From positions 1 to 18,608 of the forward strand of contig CBFHUP010000050.1 in assembly GCA_965659115.1 (NCBI GenBank): DNA of 18,608 nucleotides, in the 5' to 3' direction. Position numbers and translations under genes: made by a program. The notes below the pieces were generated by a model that worked only from the letters and a program-made list of their open reading frames with translations, ran no database searches and had not been told where the DNA came from. Shown one piece after another: positions 1 to 8,041 of the stretch; position 1 is the first letter of the stretch, and every line of letters begins with the position of its first letter. This stretch comes from UBA8752 sp965659115. GTDB lineage: Bacteria > Bacteroidota > Bacteroidia > Flavobacteriales_D > Sanyastnellaceae.

Positions 1-1737
1 AAGCAGGATTTGCTGGAACGGGCGGTCCTCCTCGTCATAGCCGATGACATCTTGAGGATGGGGGAGGATGTAGCCTGCGCTGTCGACCAGCTCCCATTCG
101 TTGAGCTGATCATCGATGATTTCGTGGCGCACCTGAACACCCCATTCCGTGAGGTGGGCCTCTTTGTCCCAGGTAAATGAGCCCTTGGCACTGCCCGACA
201 AAACCGTCGCCTGCAGGTTGTTGCGGGCGTGGTTGAGGAAGTACCCGACACCTTGAAGTCCGAGGGCATCTCCAAAGGCGTCCGATCCCGGATCGCGCTC
301 AAGCTGGCTGAGGAAGTAGCCCCCCAAGATGTCAAAAGTCTCTTCTTCGTCGGTGCGGAAGGCAGAGCCGATGAAGCGCACGCGCGAGGTGGGCGTGACG
401 CGGTCGGCAGCGAGGGCGGCAAAACCCGTGCGGTATTGGGTGACTTCTTGACCGTCGAAATAGACCGTCAGACGCAGCGCCTCATTGATGGTGCCGACGT
501 TGGTCTCACGGGTTTGCGGGATGAATTGATACTTGTTTTGCGCCGCTGTCGCCAAAGCCTGCAGCTCCCAAGGTCCATAACCGTCCGGGTCGTAGGTGAC
601 ATAAGCCTGCAGGTCGGTGTAGACTGGGCGGTATTCACCCGTTTCATCTAGGCTGCCGAGGACGTAACCGTTGTTGCGGTAGCGCAGCCCCATGTTGTAG
701 GTCCAACGCCCGTCATCAGAGACATCTTCTGCTTGGAACTGTGCGCCGAGCAGGCTCACCGAGGCCCGCCCCGCAAAGCCTTGGGGGCGGCGGTAGTTGA
801 TGTCGAGCACGGAACTCATGCGGTCGCCGTATTTGGACTCAAAGCCTCCCGCAGAAAAACGGATGGACTGGATCATGTCGGGGTTGGGGAAGGACAGACC
901 TTCTTGCTGGCCGGCGCGCACCAGAAAGGGACGGTAGACCTCGATGCCGTTGACGTAAACCAGGTTCTCATCAAAGCTTCCTCCACGGACATTGTAGGCG
1001 CTGGACAGCTCGCTGGTAAAGTTTACCGGGGCTTGAATCAGCAGGTCTTCCACGGTTCCCCGCACGCTGGGCACCCGAGACGCGATGCGCGGATCGATTT
1101 TCTGAACGGGGCTCGATCGGGTGCCATCGGCCTCAACTTCCGCCTGATTCAAGGCCACGCCCGCCCTCAAAATGACATCGAGCCGGGCACCAGTGACGGT
1201 GGGAATGACCTTCTTGGTGACGGCATCGAAACCGATAAAAGAGAACCGGATGGCGACTTCTCGGTTTTCCCTGAGCGGCAGGTCGTAGCGCCCTTCGGAG
1301 TCGGTGACTGCGGCAGAACGGCTGTTTTGGGGGAGCACAGTGGCTCCTGGCAGAGGATTGCCGCGCGCGTCCGTGACCCGACCATAGACCCTGTAGGTCT
1401 GCACTTCGGGCTGCATTTGAACATTGACCAAGGTTCCCTGCGGGGTAGGGCTTGCTGACCTGAGCACATCTTTGTAACCAGGCGCCGAAAAGGTCAATGC
1501 CGAGGTGGCTGTGTCGTGGAGGAGGATGTCGTATTTGCCTTCTTCATTGGAGGCTCCGTTTTCGACACCCGAGGAGGTGACAGTGACGTTTTCCATGAGG
1601 AATCCTTCCTCATCGACAATACAGCCGTAAACCCAATATGCTTGGGCTGACAGTGAACTGCTGAGGATCAGGCTGAGTAGAAGGGAGCCGAGCACATGCA
1701 CGTGCCGTTGAACGAAAAAGGCGGACAGATGTTGCAC
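1..1737 (-). CDS. TonB-dependent receptor with two N-terminal carboxypeptidase-regulatory-like domains (3' end outside window)
   Basis: Outer-membrane receptor for TonB-driven uptake; the substrate cannot be told. I read an uninterrupted 579-codon frame that leaves the window at base 1. A hydrophobic signal peptide ends near SAQA (residues 30-33). Two consecutive beta-sandwich domains of the CarboxypepD_reg type follow at about 34-111 and 114-195; the second opens with GRVTDARGNPLPGATV. A plug domain spans about 210-315, with YNVRGGSFDENLVYVNG at 248-264 and GGFESKYGDRMSSVLDI at about 297-313. From about 320 on, the alternating aromatic/polar pattern fits the barrel, which should continue for several hundred residues outside the window. 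The start is taken as GTG at 1737, four bases after the upstream stop; GTG at 1701 or 1695 would also leave a good signal peptide. Probably co-transcribed with the small secreted protein upstream. The family call is firm; start and ligand are uncertain. Confidence 0.88.
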   Translation of the reverse strand, partial: MQHLSAFFVQRHVHVLGSLLLSLILSSSLSAQAYWVYGCIVDEEGFLMENVTVTSSGVENGASNEEGKYDILLHDTATSALTFSAPGYKDVLRSASPTPQGTLVNVQMQPEVQTYRVYGRVTDARGNPLPGATVLPQNSRSAAVTDSEGRYDLPLRENREVAIRFSFIGFDAVTKKVIPTVTGARLDVILRAGVALNQAEVEADGTRSSPVQKIDPRIASRVPSVRGTVEDLLIQAPVNFTSELSSAYNVRGGSFDENLVYVNGIEVYRPFLVRAGQQEGLSFPNPDMIQSIRFSAGGFESKYGDRMSSVLDINYRRPQGFAGRASVSLLGAQFQAEDVSDDGRWTYNMGLRYRNNGYVLGSLDETGEYRPVYTDLQAYVTYDPDGYGPWELQALATAAQNKYQFIPQTRETNVGTINEALRLTVYFDGQEVTQYRTGFAALAADRVTPTSRVRFIGSAFRTDEEETFDILGGYFLSQLERDPGSDAFGDALGLQGVGYFLNHARNNLQATVLSGSAKGSFTWDKEAHLTEWGVQVRHEIIDDQLNEWELVDSAGYILPHPQDVIGYDEEDRPFQQILL

Positions 1738-1741
1738 GCGA

Positions 1742-2401
1742 TCAGCGCTTTCGGAAATCCCCGTTGCGCAGGGCATTGATGAACTGACCCCATGCAGCAG
1801 GGTTGAGCAAGCTGACCGGCATGACGCCGCCTTGGTAACCCGCCATTTCCGCTTGCCTGGCTTGGAGCGTCCTGAAGTTTTCTGCAGGGCTCGAACCCAT
1901 GTCAGCCATGCGGTCATAGAGGGCCATGGGGTCAAACTCCAGGTTGCGGCGGGCCCTTTCTCGGGCGTCCGCTTCGAGCCTCAATGCCAAGAACTCTTGC
2001 TTGAACCGTTCGCGGCTCGGCCAGGGGTAAATGCGCGCTTCGTCCATCATGACGGTGTCGCGGCTCAAAGGCTGCACCACACTCATGCGGTCGGGCATTT
2101 CTTGTCCGGTGAGGTCGGGAACGACAAGTTGGCCGCTGTTCAATCCAATGGCGCTGAAGACGATGGTGTCGCCTACCCGCGCTGGAATGGCAAAAAACCC
2201 GTACTCGTCGGTAATGGTGCCCCTCTGGTCACGGGAACGGTAGACCGTTGCAAACGGCAAGGGGCCCAAAGAATCACCTTCGACCACAACCCCGGTAAGC
2301 TGCACCACCATTGGGGCAGAGGTGCTGTCGGTCTGGCTCCAAACTGAATTCGAAGCGATGATCAGCAGCATGATGGCTGCAAAGCGGAACAGGCTCGGCA
2401 T
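1742..2401 (-). CDS. Secreted carboxypeptidase-regulatory-like domain protein
   Basis: A 219-residue exported protein of no assigned function. Residues 1-22 form a signal peptide ending at VWSQ. Residues about 33-110 form one CarboxypepD_reg-like beta-sandwich (LTGVVVEGDSLGPLPFATV, then GTITDEYGFFAIPA and a hydrophobic strand VGDTIVFSAIGL), the same fold that begins the TonB-dependent receptor encoded four bases downstream. The rest (about 120-219) is helical and charged, rich in Arg and Glu, with no domain I recognise. Proteins of this layout are common in Bacteroidota and usually annotated only by the domain. The close spacing suggests joint expression with the receptor; a role as a periplasmic or surface partner is inference. 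A TACCTTTG box ends four bases before the ATG, so the pair may have its own promoter and a leaderless message. Confidence 0.82.
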   Translation of the reverse strand: MPSLFRFAAIMLLIIASNSVWSQTDSTSAPMVVQLTGVVVEGDSLGPLPFATVYRSRDQRGTITDEYGFFAIPARVGDTIVFSAIGLNSGQLVVPDLTGQEMPDRMSVVQPLSRDTVMMDEARIYPWPSRERFKQEFLALRLEADARERARRNLEFDPMALYDRMADMGSSPAENFRTLQARQAEMAGYQGGVMPVSLLNPAAWGQFINALRNGDFRKR

Positions 2402-2405
2402 GCTT

Positions 2406-2413
2406 CAAAGGTA
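2406..2413 (-). promoter_or_regulatory. Candidate -7 box for the secreted protein/TonB receptor pair
   Basis: On the minus strand this reads TACCTTTG, an exact match to the Bacteroidota primary-sigma -7 consensus TAnnTTTG. Only four bases (AAGC) separate it from the ATG at 2401, so the transcript would begin at or within a base or two of the start codon. I see no TTG or TTTG at the expected 17-23 base distance upstream, which lowers confidence. Confidence 0.4.
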
Positions 2414-2441
2414 GCAGGGCAGACGGGCCCACCATGGAAAT

Positions 2442-4040
2442 TTACACTGCTTGGGCCGTCTTAAACTCGGAAGTCGTGTGGAACGTGATCTCCGGGAAAT
2501 TGCCAAGCTCCATGTCCAGAATGAACTGAGAGGGGGCCAAATACACGTCGTTGCCGTCTTTATCGACTGCCATTTCTGAGACCTTGAGCCGCTTGAACTC
2601 GGCCACCTTTTCCTCGTCGCCGGTCAGCCAGCAGGCTTTGTGAAAACGCTTGGGGACAAAGGTGGCTTTGGCTCCATATTCGTGTTCGAGCCGGTATTGG
2701 ATGACTTCGAACTGCAGTTCACCCACTGTCCCCACCACCTTGCGGTTGCCAGGGTTCATGATGAACAACTGGGCCACACCCTCATCAGTGAGTTGTTGAA
2801 TTCCCTTCTCCAATTGCTTGGATTTCATGGGGTCGTTGTTTTGGAGCTCCTTGAAAATTTCGGGAGAGAAACTGGGGATGCCCTGAAATTGCAAGTCTTC
2901 GCCTTCGGTCAGGGTGTCGCCAATCTTGAAGTTTCCCGTATCGTAGAGTCCCACCACATCGCCGGGATAGGCCTCGTCGACCACCGCTTTGGCAGAAGCC
3001 ATAAAGGTGGCCGGATTGGAGAACTTGAGCTTCTTGTTGAGCCGGGTGTGCTTGTAAAAAGCGCCGCGTTTGAACGTTCCACTGCAGACCCGAAGAAACG
3101 CGATCCTGTCCCTGTGCCGGGGGTCGATGTTGGCGTGGATTTTGAAAACAAACCCGCTAAACTTATCCTCTGTTGGGGCCACTTCGCGCTGGGTGGTGGT
3201 GCGTGGACGCGGCGTTGGTGCGATGCGGATAAACGAATCCAGCATCTCCTGAACCCCGAAATTGTTGACCGCTGAACCAAAGAAAACTGGAGCTACTTCC
3301 CCGCGGGCGTAGGCCTCCATGTCGAGGGGGTCGTAGACGCCTTCGACCATTTCTACGTCCTCGCGCAATTCCGCAGCATGATCGGCTCCGACCATTTCAT
3401 CGAGGGCAGGGTCTTCGAGCCCCTTTATGCGGAGCAGGTCTTCGGTGACCCGCTGCTTGTCGCTTTGGAAGAGGCGCAAAGTGCCATCGAACAGGTTGTA
3501 GACGCCTTGGAATGTATGGCCTTGGCTGATGGGCCAGGAGAGGGGGCGTACTTTGATCGAGAGCTTTTCTTCGAGCTCATCGAGCAGGTCAAACCCATCC
3601 CGGCCCTCGAGGTCCATTTTATTGATGAAGATGATGACCGGGGTGTCCCGCATGCGGCAGACTTCCATCAGCCGCTCAGTCTGGGCTTCGACCCCTTTGA
3701 CGCAGTCGATGACCAATATCACGCTGTCCACCGCAGTGAGTGTGCGGTAGGTGTCCTCTGCAAAGTCGCGGTGACCAGGAGTGTCGAGCAGATTGATGAG
3801 GCAGTCGGCGTACTCGAATGCCATGACCGAGGTGGCCACAGAAATGCCCCTTTGGCGCTCGATGTCCATGAAGTCCGAGGCCGCTGTCTTGGTGATTTTG
3901 TTGGACTTCACCGCTCCGGCGGTTTGGATGGCACCTCCAAACAAAAGGAATTTCTCCGTGAGCGTGGTCTTCCCCGCGTCAGGGTGGGAGATGATGGCAA
4001 ACGTCTTGCGGCGGGCGATTTCCTGAGTCAATGCGGACAT
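2442..4040 (-). CDS. prfC: Peptide chain release factor 3 (RF3)
   Basis: Cytosolic translational GTPase that recycles RF1/RF2 from the ribosome after peptide release. The 532-residue length fits the family (about 529 in E. coli). The G1 loop SHPDAGKTT is at 18-26, switch/G2 region DIERQRGISV at 59-68, G3 DTPGH at 86-90 and G4 NKMD at 140-143. The later part holds the beta-barrel domain 2 and the RF3 C-terminal domain, including MNPGNRKVVGTVGELQFEV, typical of RF3 rather than EF-G or LepA. The ATG at 4040 lies 16 bases after the GT4 stop, so it is probably the distal gene of the SDR-GT4-prfC group. All GTPase motifs are intact, and I see no frameshift. Its placement with envelope genes is probably neighbourhood, not function. 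Confidence 0.97.
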   Translation of the reverse strand: MSALTQEIARRKTFAIISHPDAGKTTLTEKFLLFGGAIQTAGAVKSNKITKTAASDFMDIERQRGISVATSVMAFEYADCLINLLDTPGHRDFAEDTYRTLTAVDSVILVIDCVKGVEAQTERLMEVCRMRDTPVIIFINKMDLEGRDGFDLLDELEEKLSIKVRPLSWPISQGHTFQGVYNLFDGTLRLFQSDKQRVTEDLLRIKGLEDPALDEMVGADHAAELREDVEMVEGVYDPLDMEAYARGEVAPVFFGSAVNNFGVQEMLDSFIRIAPTPRPRTTTQREVAPTEDKFSGFVFKIHANIDPRHRDRIAFLRVCSGTFKRGAFYKHTRLNKKLKFSNPATFMASAKAVVDEAYPGDVVGLYDTGNFKIGDTLTEGEDLQFQGIPSFSPEIFKELQNNDPMKSKQLEKGIQQLTDEGVAQLFIMNPGNRKVVGTVGELQFEVIQYRLEHEYGAKATFVPKRFHKACWLTGDEEKVAEFKRLKVSEMAVDKDGNDVYLAPSQFILDMELGNFPEITFHTTSEFKTAQAV

Positions 4041-4056
4041 GGACTGCGAAATTAGC

Positions 4057-5235
4057 CTACCGCGGTCCGACCTGAGTCAGGATGTCGAGCCAACGTTCCA
4101 CAAGGTTTTCTCTGCGGTGTTGCTCGATGTAGGGCGCACATGCTTCTCGTCGCGGCGCCAAAACGTCGGGGTGGTTGCGCAGCGTGAGGAGCGCATCGGC
4201 CAAAGCGTGCGAATCCCCGGCAGGGAAGGTCCATCCCCGGCCTTCTGCGAGCAATTCGGCGGTACCGCCAGAATCCGTGCCAATGACCACACATTGGGTG
4301 GCCATCGCTTCCAAGGTGACAGACCCCACGCTTTCCTGTGTGGAACAGACCGCCACCACGTCAGCAGCGATGAAGGCGTTGCGGGGAAACAATTCATATG
4401 GCCTAAAGTGAACGCGCCATTGAAGTTCATGGTCACGCACAAAAGCCCGGACTTCATCAAAGTAATCGCTGATCGTATCCAATGTCGGGTCGCCCACCAC
4501 AAGGGCGTGGACGTCCTGTGGCAGTTTTGGCAGCGCCGACACCAGCACGTCTTGGCCTTTTTTGCGGTCAATGCGTCCCACCAATGCCACCACAAAAGAC
4601 TCTTGGCTCAGTCCCAATTCCAACCGCGCCACCCTTTGATGCTGCACCGGGTCTTGAATGGGTTCAAACCATTTATCGTCGAGACCGAGGGGCAAGATGT
4701 GCACCTTGTTTGCGGTCATTGGGGTGTTTTCACAAACCTGTGTTTTCAGCCAAGAAAGGGGAGATACCCATGCATCGATGGCACCAAACCGCATCATGTG
4801 GTAAATCGACCGCTTGGGCTTGGGGATTTGCATGCCCTGGTGGAACACCAGTTTGGTCGGGCCACCGAACAAGCCTATCATCCTGCGTGCCCACGCCGAC
4901 GTATCCAAGTCTCGCGGGTCGCGGACCCACAGCCAATCCGCACGGTGTCGAATCAGACGTGATGCCCTGTGGATGGCCGTGGCAAAAGCAAAATAGCGCC
5001 AGCCCTTGCGAATGGTCCGCAGGTCAAAGCTATCGTCACTGCCCTTTTCTTGGAGGTAGGCGAGGGCGGCGCGGTGCAGGGGGCTGCCTTGCAAACACAG
5101 CACGCGGGCGTGGTGTCCCGCTTGGGCCATCCAACGGGCATGGCGAAGCAAGTTCATTTCCAATCCACCCCAGCCTTCTGAAGTGGAGAGGAAAACGAGC
5201 CGCAAGGGCTTGGTGCTTGCTGCAGTGGAGGTCAC
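4057..5235 (-). CDS. Glycosyltransferase family 4 protein
   Basis: Predicted retaining GT-B glycosyltransferase that moves a sugar from a nucleotide-sugar donor to a cell-surface glycan or lipid acceptor; donor and acceptor are unknown. The 392 residues show the GT4 layout. The N-terminal Rossmann half has the Gly-rich loop SEGWGGLEMNLL at 19-30. The linker to the donor-binding half is followed by VALVGRIDRKKGQDVLV at 216-232, and the E-x7-E motif of the family is at E301-E309 (ESVGSVTLE), followed by GTDSGGTAELL at 319-329. There is no signal peptide or clear membrane helix, so it probably acts at the inner face of the membrane. Its ATG overlaps the SDR stop codon by four bases, which suggests translational coupling. 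No polysaccharide cluster surrounds it, so the pathway is not clear. Confidence 0.9.
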   Translation of the reverse strand: MTSTAASTKPLRLVFLSTSEGWGGLEMNLLRHARWMAQAGHHARVLCLQGSPLHRAALAYLQEKGSDDSFDLRTIRKGWRYFAFATAIHRASRLIRHRADWLWVRDPRDLDTSAWARRMIGLFGGPTKLVFHQGMQIPKPKRSIYHMMRFGAIDAWVSPLSWLKTQVCENTPMTANKVHILPLGLDDKWFEPIQDPVQHQRVARLELGLSQESFVVALVGRIDRKKGQDVLVSALPKLPQDVHALVVGDPTLDTISDYFDEVRAFVRDHELQWRVHFRPYELFPRNAFIAADVVAVCSTQESVGSVTLEAMATQCVVIGTDSGGTAELLAEGRGWTFPAGDSHALADALLTLRNHPDVLAPRREACAPYIEQHRRENLVERWLDILTQVGPR

Positions 5236-5969
5236 AAAAAGTCGGGACGGATGGTGATGTCAGATACGATCCCGTATCCACGGGCATCGATGGCATTGAG
5301 CACCTGTTGTGCCACAAACTCTGGCTGCATGCCTTTTTTGAAGCCCGGCCGATACTGGTCCAGCAGAGATTCATCCTTGGTCTGTTCTATGAACGCGGTG
5401 TCAACGGCGCCTGGGCAGATGGTGGTCGAGGCCACCTTGTCCTTGAGGTCTTGGCGAATGGCTTCTCCCAGTGCCAATACGGCGTGCTTGGTCGCGCAGT
5501 ACACCCCGCTGTTCGGGAAGACATTGCGCGAAGCGACGGAACCGATGTTGACCACCAATCCCTGGTGTTCTATGAGGTGGGGCAAACAGGTATGAAGGGT
5601 GGTGAGTACGCCTTTGATGTTGACATCGACCATGGTCATCCAATCGGCCAAATCCGCTTGGTCCAGTGGCGAAAAAACACCGAGCCCCGCATTGGGAATG
5701 ACCACATCCAGTCGGCCAAACGCTTCTATGCATTGGGCGACGGCGTTCCGCTGGGCCTGTTGGTCCAGCACGTCCATGACTTCGGTGATGATGTGCCCCC
5801 CATTGCCCGATTGGGCCATGGCCGCTTCTGCCACGGCCTCAAGCTGGGCGGATCGCCTTGCTATGGCATAGACACGGTGTCCTTGGGATACGAGCAGCTT
5901 GGCGGTGGCTGCACCGATTCCGCTGCTGGCACCTGTGAGAAATACAACGCGGCTTGGGGAAGGTTCCAT
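5232..5969 (-). CDS. SDR family NAD(P)-dependent oxidoreductase
   Basis: Classical short-chain dehydrogenase/reductase of 245 residues, cytosolic, acting on an unknown alcohol/ketone substrate. The cofactor-binding TGASSGIG is at 12-19, D66 lies in the MDV turn that contacts the adenine, and NAG is at 93-95. The catalytic set is complete: N117 in VDVNIKG, S144 in NIGSVAS, and Y157-x3-K161 in YCATK, with the usual 13-residue spacing from Ser to Tyr. PGAVDT at 186-191 is the classical PG motif. ARR at 37-39, just after beta-2, hints at NADP(H) preference (inference). It sits 30 bases after the serine hydrolase and overlaps the GT4 gene by ATGA. It is closest in general look to YdfG-like SDRs, but the sequence does not allow a specific name. 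Confidence 0.92.
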   Translation of the reverse strand: MEPSPSRVVFLTGASSGIGAATAKLLVSQGHRVYAIARRSAQLEAVAEAAMAQSGNGGHIITEVMDVLDQQAQRNAVAQCIEAFGRLDVVIPNAGLGVFSPLDQADLADWMTMVDVNIKGVLTTLHTCLPHLIEHQGLVVNIGSVASRNVFPNSGVYCATKHAVLALGEAIRQDLKDKVASTTICPGAVDTAFIEQTKDESLLDQYRPGFKKGMQPEFVAQQVLNAIDARGYGIVSDITIRPDFL

Positions 5970-5974
5970 GGTGG

Positions 5975-6003
5975 CTAAGTTACCTGAGACACCGGAAGCT
6001 CAA
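5975..6003 (-). promoter_or_regulatory. Candidate promoter for the SDR-GT4-prfC group
   Basis: On the minus strand, TTG at 6003-6001 (overlapping the serine hydrolase stop) is followed after 18 bases by TAACTTAG at 5982-5975, one mismatch from TAnnTTTG. The ATG at 5969 comes five bases later. Spacing fits the Bacteroidota promoter, but the box is imperfect, and read-through from upstream is equally possible. Confidence 0.3.
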
Positions 6004-7559
6004 GGCCCCACCCAAACCAACATGTGAATCGGCTGAGGGTGAGCCTCAGAACTGATGTCGAGCCGGTGGATTCCGGCCGGCAAAGGGGGCAGCTCCAGCA
6101 TCCACTGTCCCTCCTCCAATGGCGTACAGCGGAGTCCAAGCAAGGCGGGTTGCCCTGTAGCGTGCCAGTCTGCCTTGACCGGACCTTGTTTGGGAGTCCC
6201 CATCAAACGCAGGGTGGTGTCACCTTCCGCTGGTGCCCCAAAGGCAGACCATTGCGGGTGCACAGGAGAGGTGGTTGAGCGCAACCTGCACCGCACAAAA
6301 TCGGCGGTGAGGGCAGCGTACACCTCTTCCTCCAAGGCGTAAAAAGCACTGGATGAACCGGCAGAATATCCATCCCATTTGCCGTTGGTGACAAAGGCCA
6401 CGCTCCAGTTTCCATCGGGGGTAGCATAGGCATCACTGATCAATCCGTAAGCTTCGCCCGGATGGCCCAGCAAGGGGCCTGCTCCAAGACCGGGCATCAC
6501 CGTGTCGTCGCCCAGTCCACTCGACGCCATGTGCAGTCCAGCGGACCATTGGTTGAAAAGGCCGTGGTACGGATCGCCATTGGACCCATCGAATTGCCAC
6601 TGAGGTGTTTGCAGGAGCAGCCGTCCTTGCGGTCCCAAAAACGCCAGCGGCCCATCTGGACCCTGCGCAGATCCTTTGCTCCACAGCTGCGCCAGCACGG
6701 TCAGGCCACGCGCACTGATCCTCAGTCCACCCTGGGGAGCAAAACCTACGGCATTGGTGCCGGGCAAATAGCCCTCCCAATTTGGCCCAGGGCTTTGTGC
6801 TCCGTTCAATCCATCGGCTTGGGCCACCCACTGCCCGGCTTCTTGGCGGTACAGTGTGGCCAGGTTCGAAGGTTGATCCAGGTCTCTTCGCACAAAACCG
6901 CCATCCAAACCATAAGGGTCCAACAACAATGCGCCCATGAGCAAATCAAACCTGATTCCAGTCGCAGCTTCCAGCACCGTGGCAACGACTCCGAAATTCA
7001 AATTGGAATAATGGAAATAGGAGCCAGGTGGATGGGATCCCCACATGTCTTCGGTACAATGTCGGCCTCCGGGGACAAGCGCTTCGGCCAAAGCAGGGAC
7101 ATCGGGCGCGCTGGCATAGGTCGCCGACAAGAAACCGCTGTATCCGAGACCATCCCGGATTCCTGAAGTGTGCGAGAGCAGCATGCGCAGGGTGAGGGGC
7201 TGTTCAGGATACTGCGGATGAGAAAGAGAAGGGGTCAAATAGGTGTCCAGTGGCGCGTCTATATCGAGGTGCCCTTGCTCCAACAATTTGGCGGTGACCA
7301 GTGCCACGGCAGCTTTGCTGATCGAGGCCACCCTGTACGCCGTAGCACTATCTGTAGGGAGTTTTAGGCCAATGTTGCGGAAGCCAGCGTGGTATTCAGT
7401 GGACACTGCTTCGGCGCAATGGGTCACTACACTGATTCCTGCAAGGCCATGGCGCTTTTCAATGTCCTGCAAATGCGGGACCTGTCCCCAAGCTGTTCCG
7501 ACCACATGGATGAACAGCAAAAACAACAACATCAAGGCCCTGTGCATGCGAAAAAGCAT
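6000..7559 (-). CDS. Secreted serine hydrolase, beta-lactamase class C / penicillin-binding-like family
   Basis: Exported active-site serine hydrolase of the PF00144 type (class C beta-lactamases, D-Ala-D-Ala carboxypeptidases, esterases); the substrate is not known. The 519 residues start with a signal peptide (about 1-25, ending TAWG). The nucleophile motif S-x-x-K is SISK at 79-82, followed by the family signature LLSHTSG at 127-133. The second motif Y-S-N is at 184-186, and the third (KTG/HxG equivalent) is HPG at 366-368 in LLGHPGEAYG. Residues from about 430 form an extra C-terminal segment of some 90 residues, probably a beta-rich accessory domain, beyond the usual catalytic core. It lies 22 bases after apaG and 30 before the SDR gene. 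Start ATG 7559; M5 at 7547 is an alternative. A peptidase or esterase of the cell envelope is more likely than a true beta-lactamase (inference). Confidence 0.9.
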   Translation of the reverse strand: MLFRMHRALMLLFLLFIHVVGTAWGQVPHLQDIEKRHGLAGISVVTHCAEAVSTEYHAGFRNIGLKLPTDSATAYRVASISKAAVALVTAKLLEQGHLDIDAPLDTYLTPSLSHPQYPEQPLTLRMLLSHTSGIRDGLGYSGFLSATYASAPDVPALAEALVPGGRHCTEDMWGSHPPGSYFHYSNLNFGVVATVLEAATGIRFDLLMGALLLDPYGLDGGFVRRDLDQPSNLATLYRQEAGQWVAQADGLNGAQSPGPNWEGYLPGTNAVGFAPQGGLRISARGLTVLAQLWSKGSAQGPDGPLAFLGPQGRLLLQTPQWQFDGSNGDPYHGLFNQWSAGLHMASSGLGDDTVMPGLGAGPLLGHPGEAYGLISDAYATPDGNWSVAFVTNGKWDGYSAGSSSAFYALEEEVYAALTADFVRCRLRSTTSPVHPQWSAFGAPAEGDTTLRLMGTPKQGPVKADWHATGQPALLGLRCTPLEEGQWMLELPPLPAGIHRLDISSEAHPQPIHMLVWVGP

Positions 7560-7562
7560 GGG

Positions 7563-7570
7563 CCAAGGTA
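7563..7570 (-). promoter_or_regulatory. Candidate -7 box before the serine hydrolase
   Basis: Minus-strand TACCTTGG, one mismatch from TAnnTTTG, ends three bases before the ATG at 7559. It lies inside the 22-base gap after apaG. A TTG lies only 12 bases upstream, which is too close, so this is weak alone. It matches the placement seen at other genes here. Confidence 0.25.
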
Positions 7571-7581
7571 TCTCTCGGGAA

Positions 7582-7989
7582 TCAACTCAGCACCCAGGGC
7601 ACTTCCAATTGGAAGGTGGGGATGGCCACATTGAAGCCAGGAGCACTGTTGCGGCGGTGAGGAGAAACTTCATAAATCCCAGACATGGTCCCGAGGGTAC
7701 TGGATAAATCACATGCGCTGTCGTATTCAAAAACCCGACCAGGAAGGATTTCAGGCTGGACGCCCACAATGCCCGTTCCCTCGATGTCACGCACCTTTCC
7801 CAGCGAGTCGACAATGTGCCACCGCCTCTTCAAGATTTTGATGCCCATGTGGCTCCGATTCTCGATTGTGATGCGGTAGGAAAAGATGTATTTCTGCTCA
7901 CTGGGCTTGGAGAATTCCGCCTCGTATCTGCTGCGGACATGTACCCGAATTCCCTCGGTGGTGGCGCGGTATACTCTCGTCCTCTTCAT
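7582..7989 (-). CDS. apaG: ApaG domain protein
   Basis: Small cytosolic fibronectin-III-like protein of 135 residues (family usually about 125-130). Family members have been linked to Co2+/Mg2+ resistance in Salmonella (CorD), but the biochemical role is unsettled. The sequence follows the family closely: GIRVHVRSRY at 13-22, YIFSYRITIEN at 34-44, RRWHIVDSLGKVRDIEGTGIVGVQP around 55-79, LPGRVFEYDSACDL around 82-95, GTMSGIY around 100-106 and the closing IPTFQLEVP near the C-terminus. The ATG at 7989 lies 52 bases after the plug gene stop, in an AT-rich stretch that may hold its promoter. It is first in the long minus-strand series. No unusual residue stands out. Confidence 0.95.
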   Translation of the reverse strand: MKRTRVYRATTEGIRVHVRSRYEAEFSKPSEQKYIFSYRITIENRSHMGIKILKRRWHIVDSLGKVRDIEGTGIVGVQPEILPGRVFEYDSACDLSSTLGTMSGIYEVSPHRRNSAPGFNVAIPTFQLEVPWVLS

Positions 7990-8041
7990 GCCTACAATTT
8001 AATAAAAAATGCAGACAAAATCTATATAATGATAGATAAAG
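7990..8041 (-). promoter_or_regulatory. AT-rich spacer between the plug gene and apaG
   Basis: This 52-base spacer is strongly AT-rich compared with its surroundings. On the minus strand it holds TAGATTTTG (8024-8016), a TAnnTTTG-like box with one extra base, and TAAATTGT four bases before the apaG ATG. Either could be the -7 element. A weak TCTAT/ATAGA inverted repeat followed by T residues (about 8036-8016) might end the plug transcript. None is strong. Confidence 0.25.

Noticed and set aside
733..1458. Plus-strand open frame of 241 codons at the left end (and a shorter one at 229-651)
   Set aside because: Both lie opposite the TonB-dependent receptor, which reads through without a stop and has signal peptide, two beta-sandwich domains and plug motifs.
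2408..2436. GGGC...GCCC inverted repeat after prfC as a terminator
   Set aside because: The stem is only four pairs and no T run follows, so it does not support termination.
4482..5978. A 498-codon plus-strand open frame opposite the GT4 and SDR genes
   Set aside because: Its translation is low-complexity in places and shows no family motif, while both minus-strand genes have complete catalytic motifs. It is a shadow frame in GC-rich DNA.
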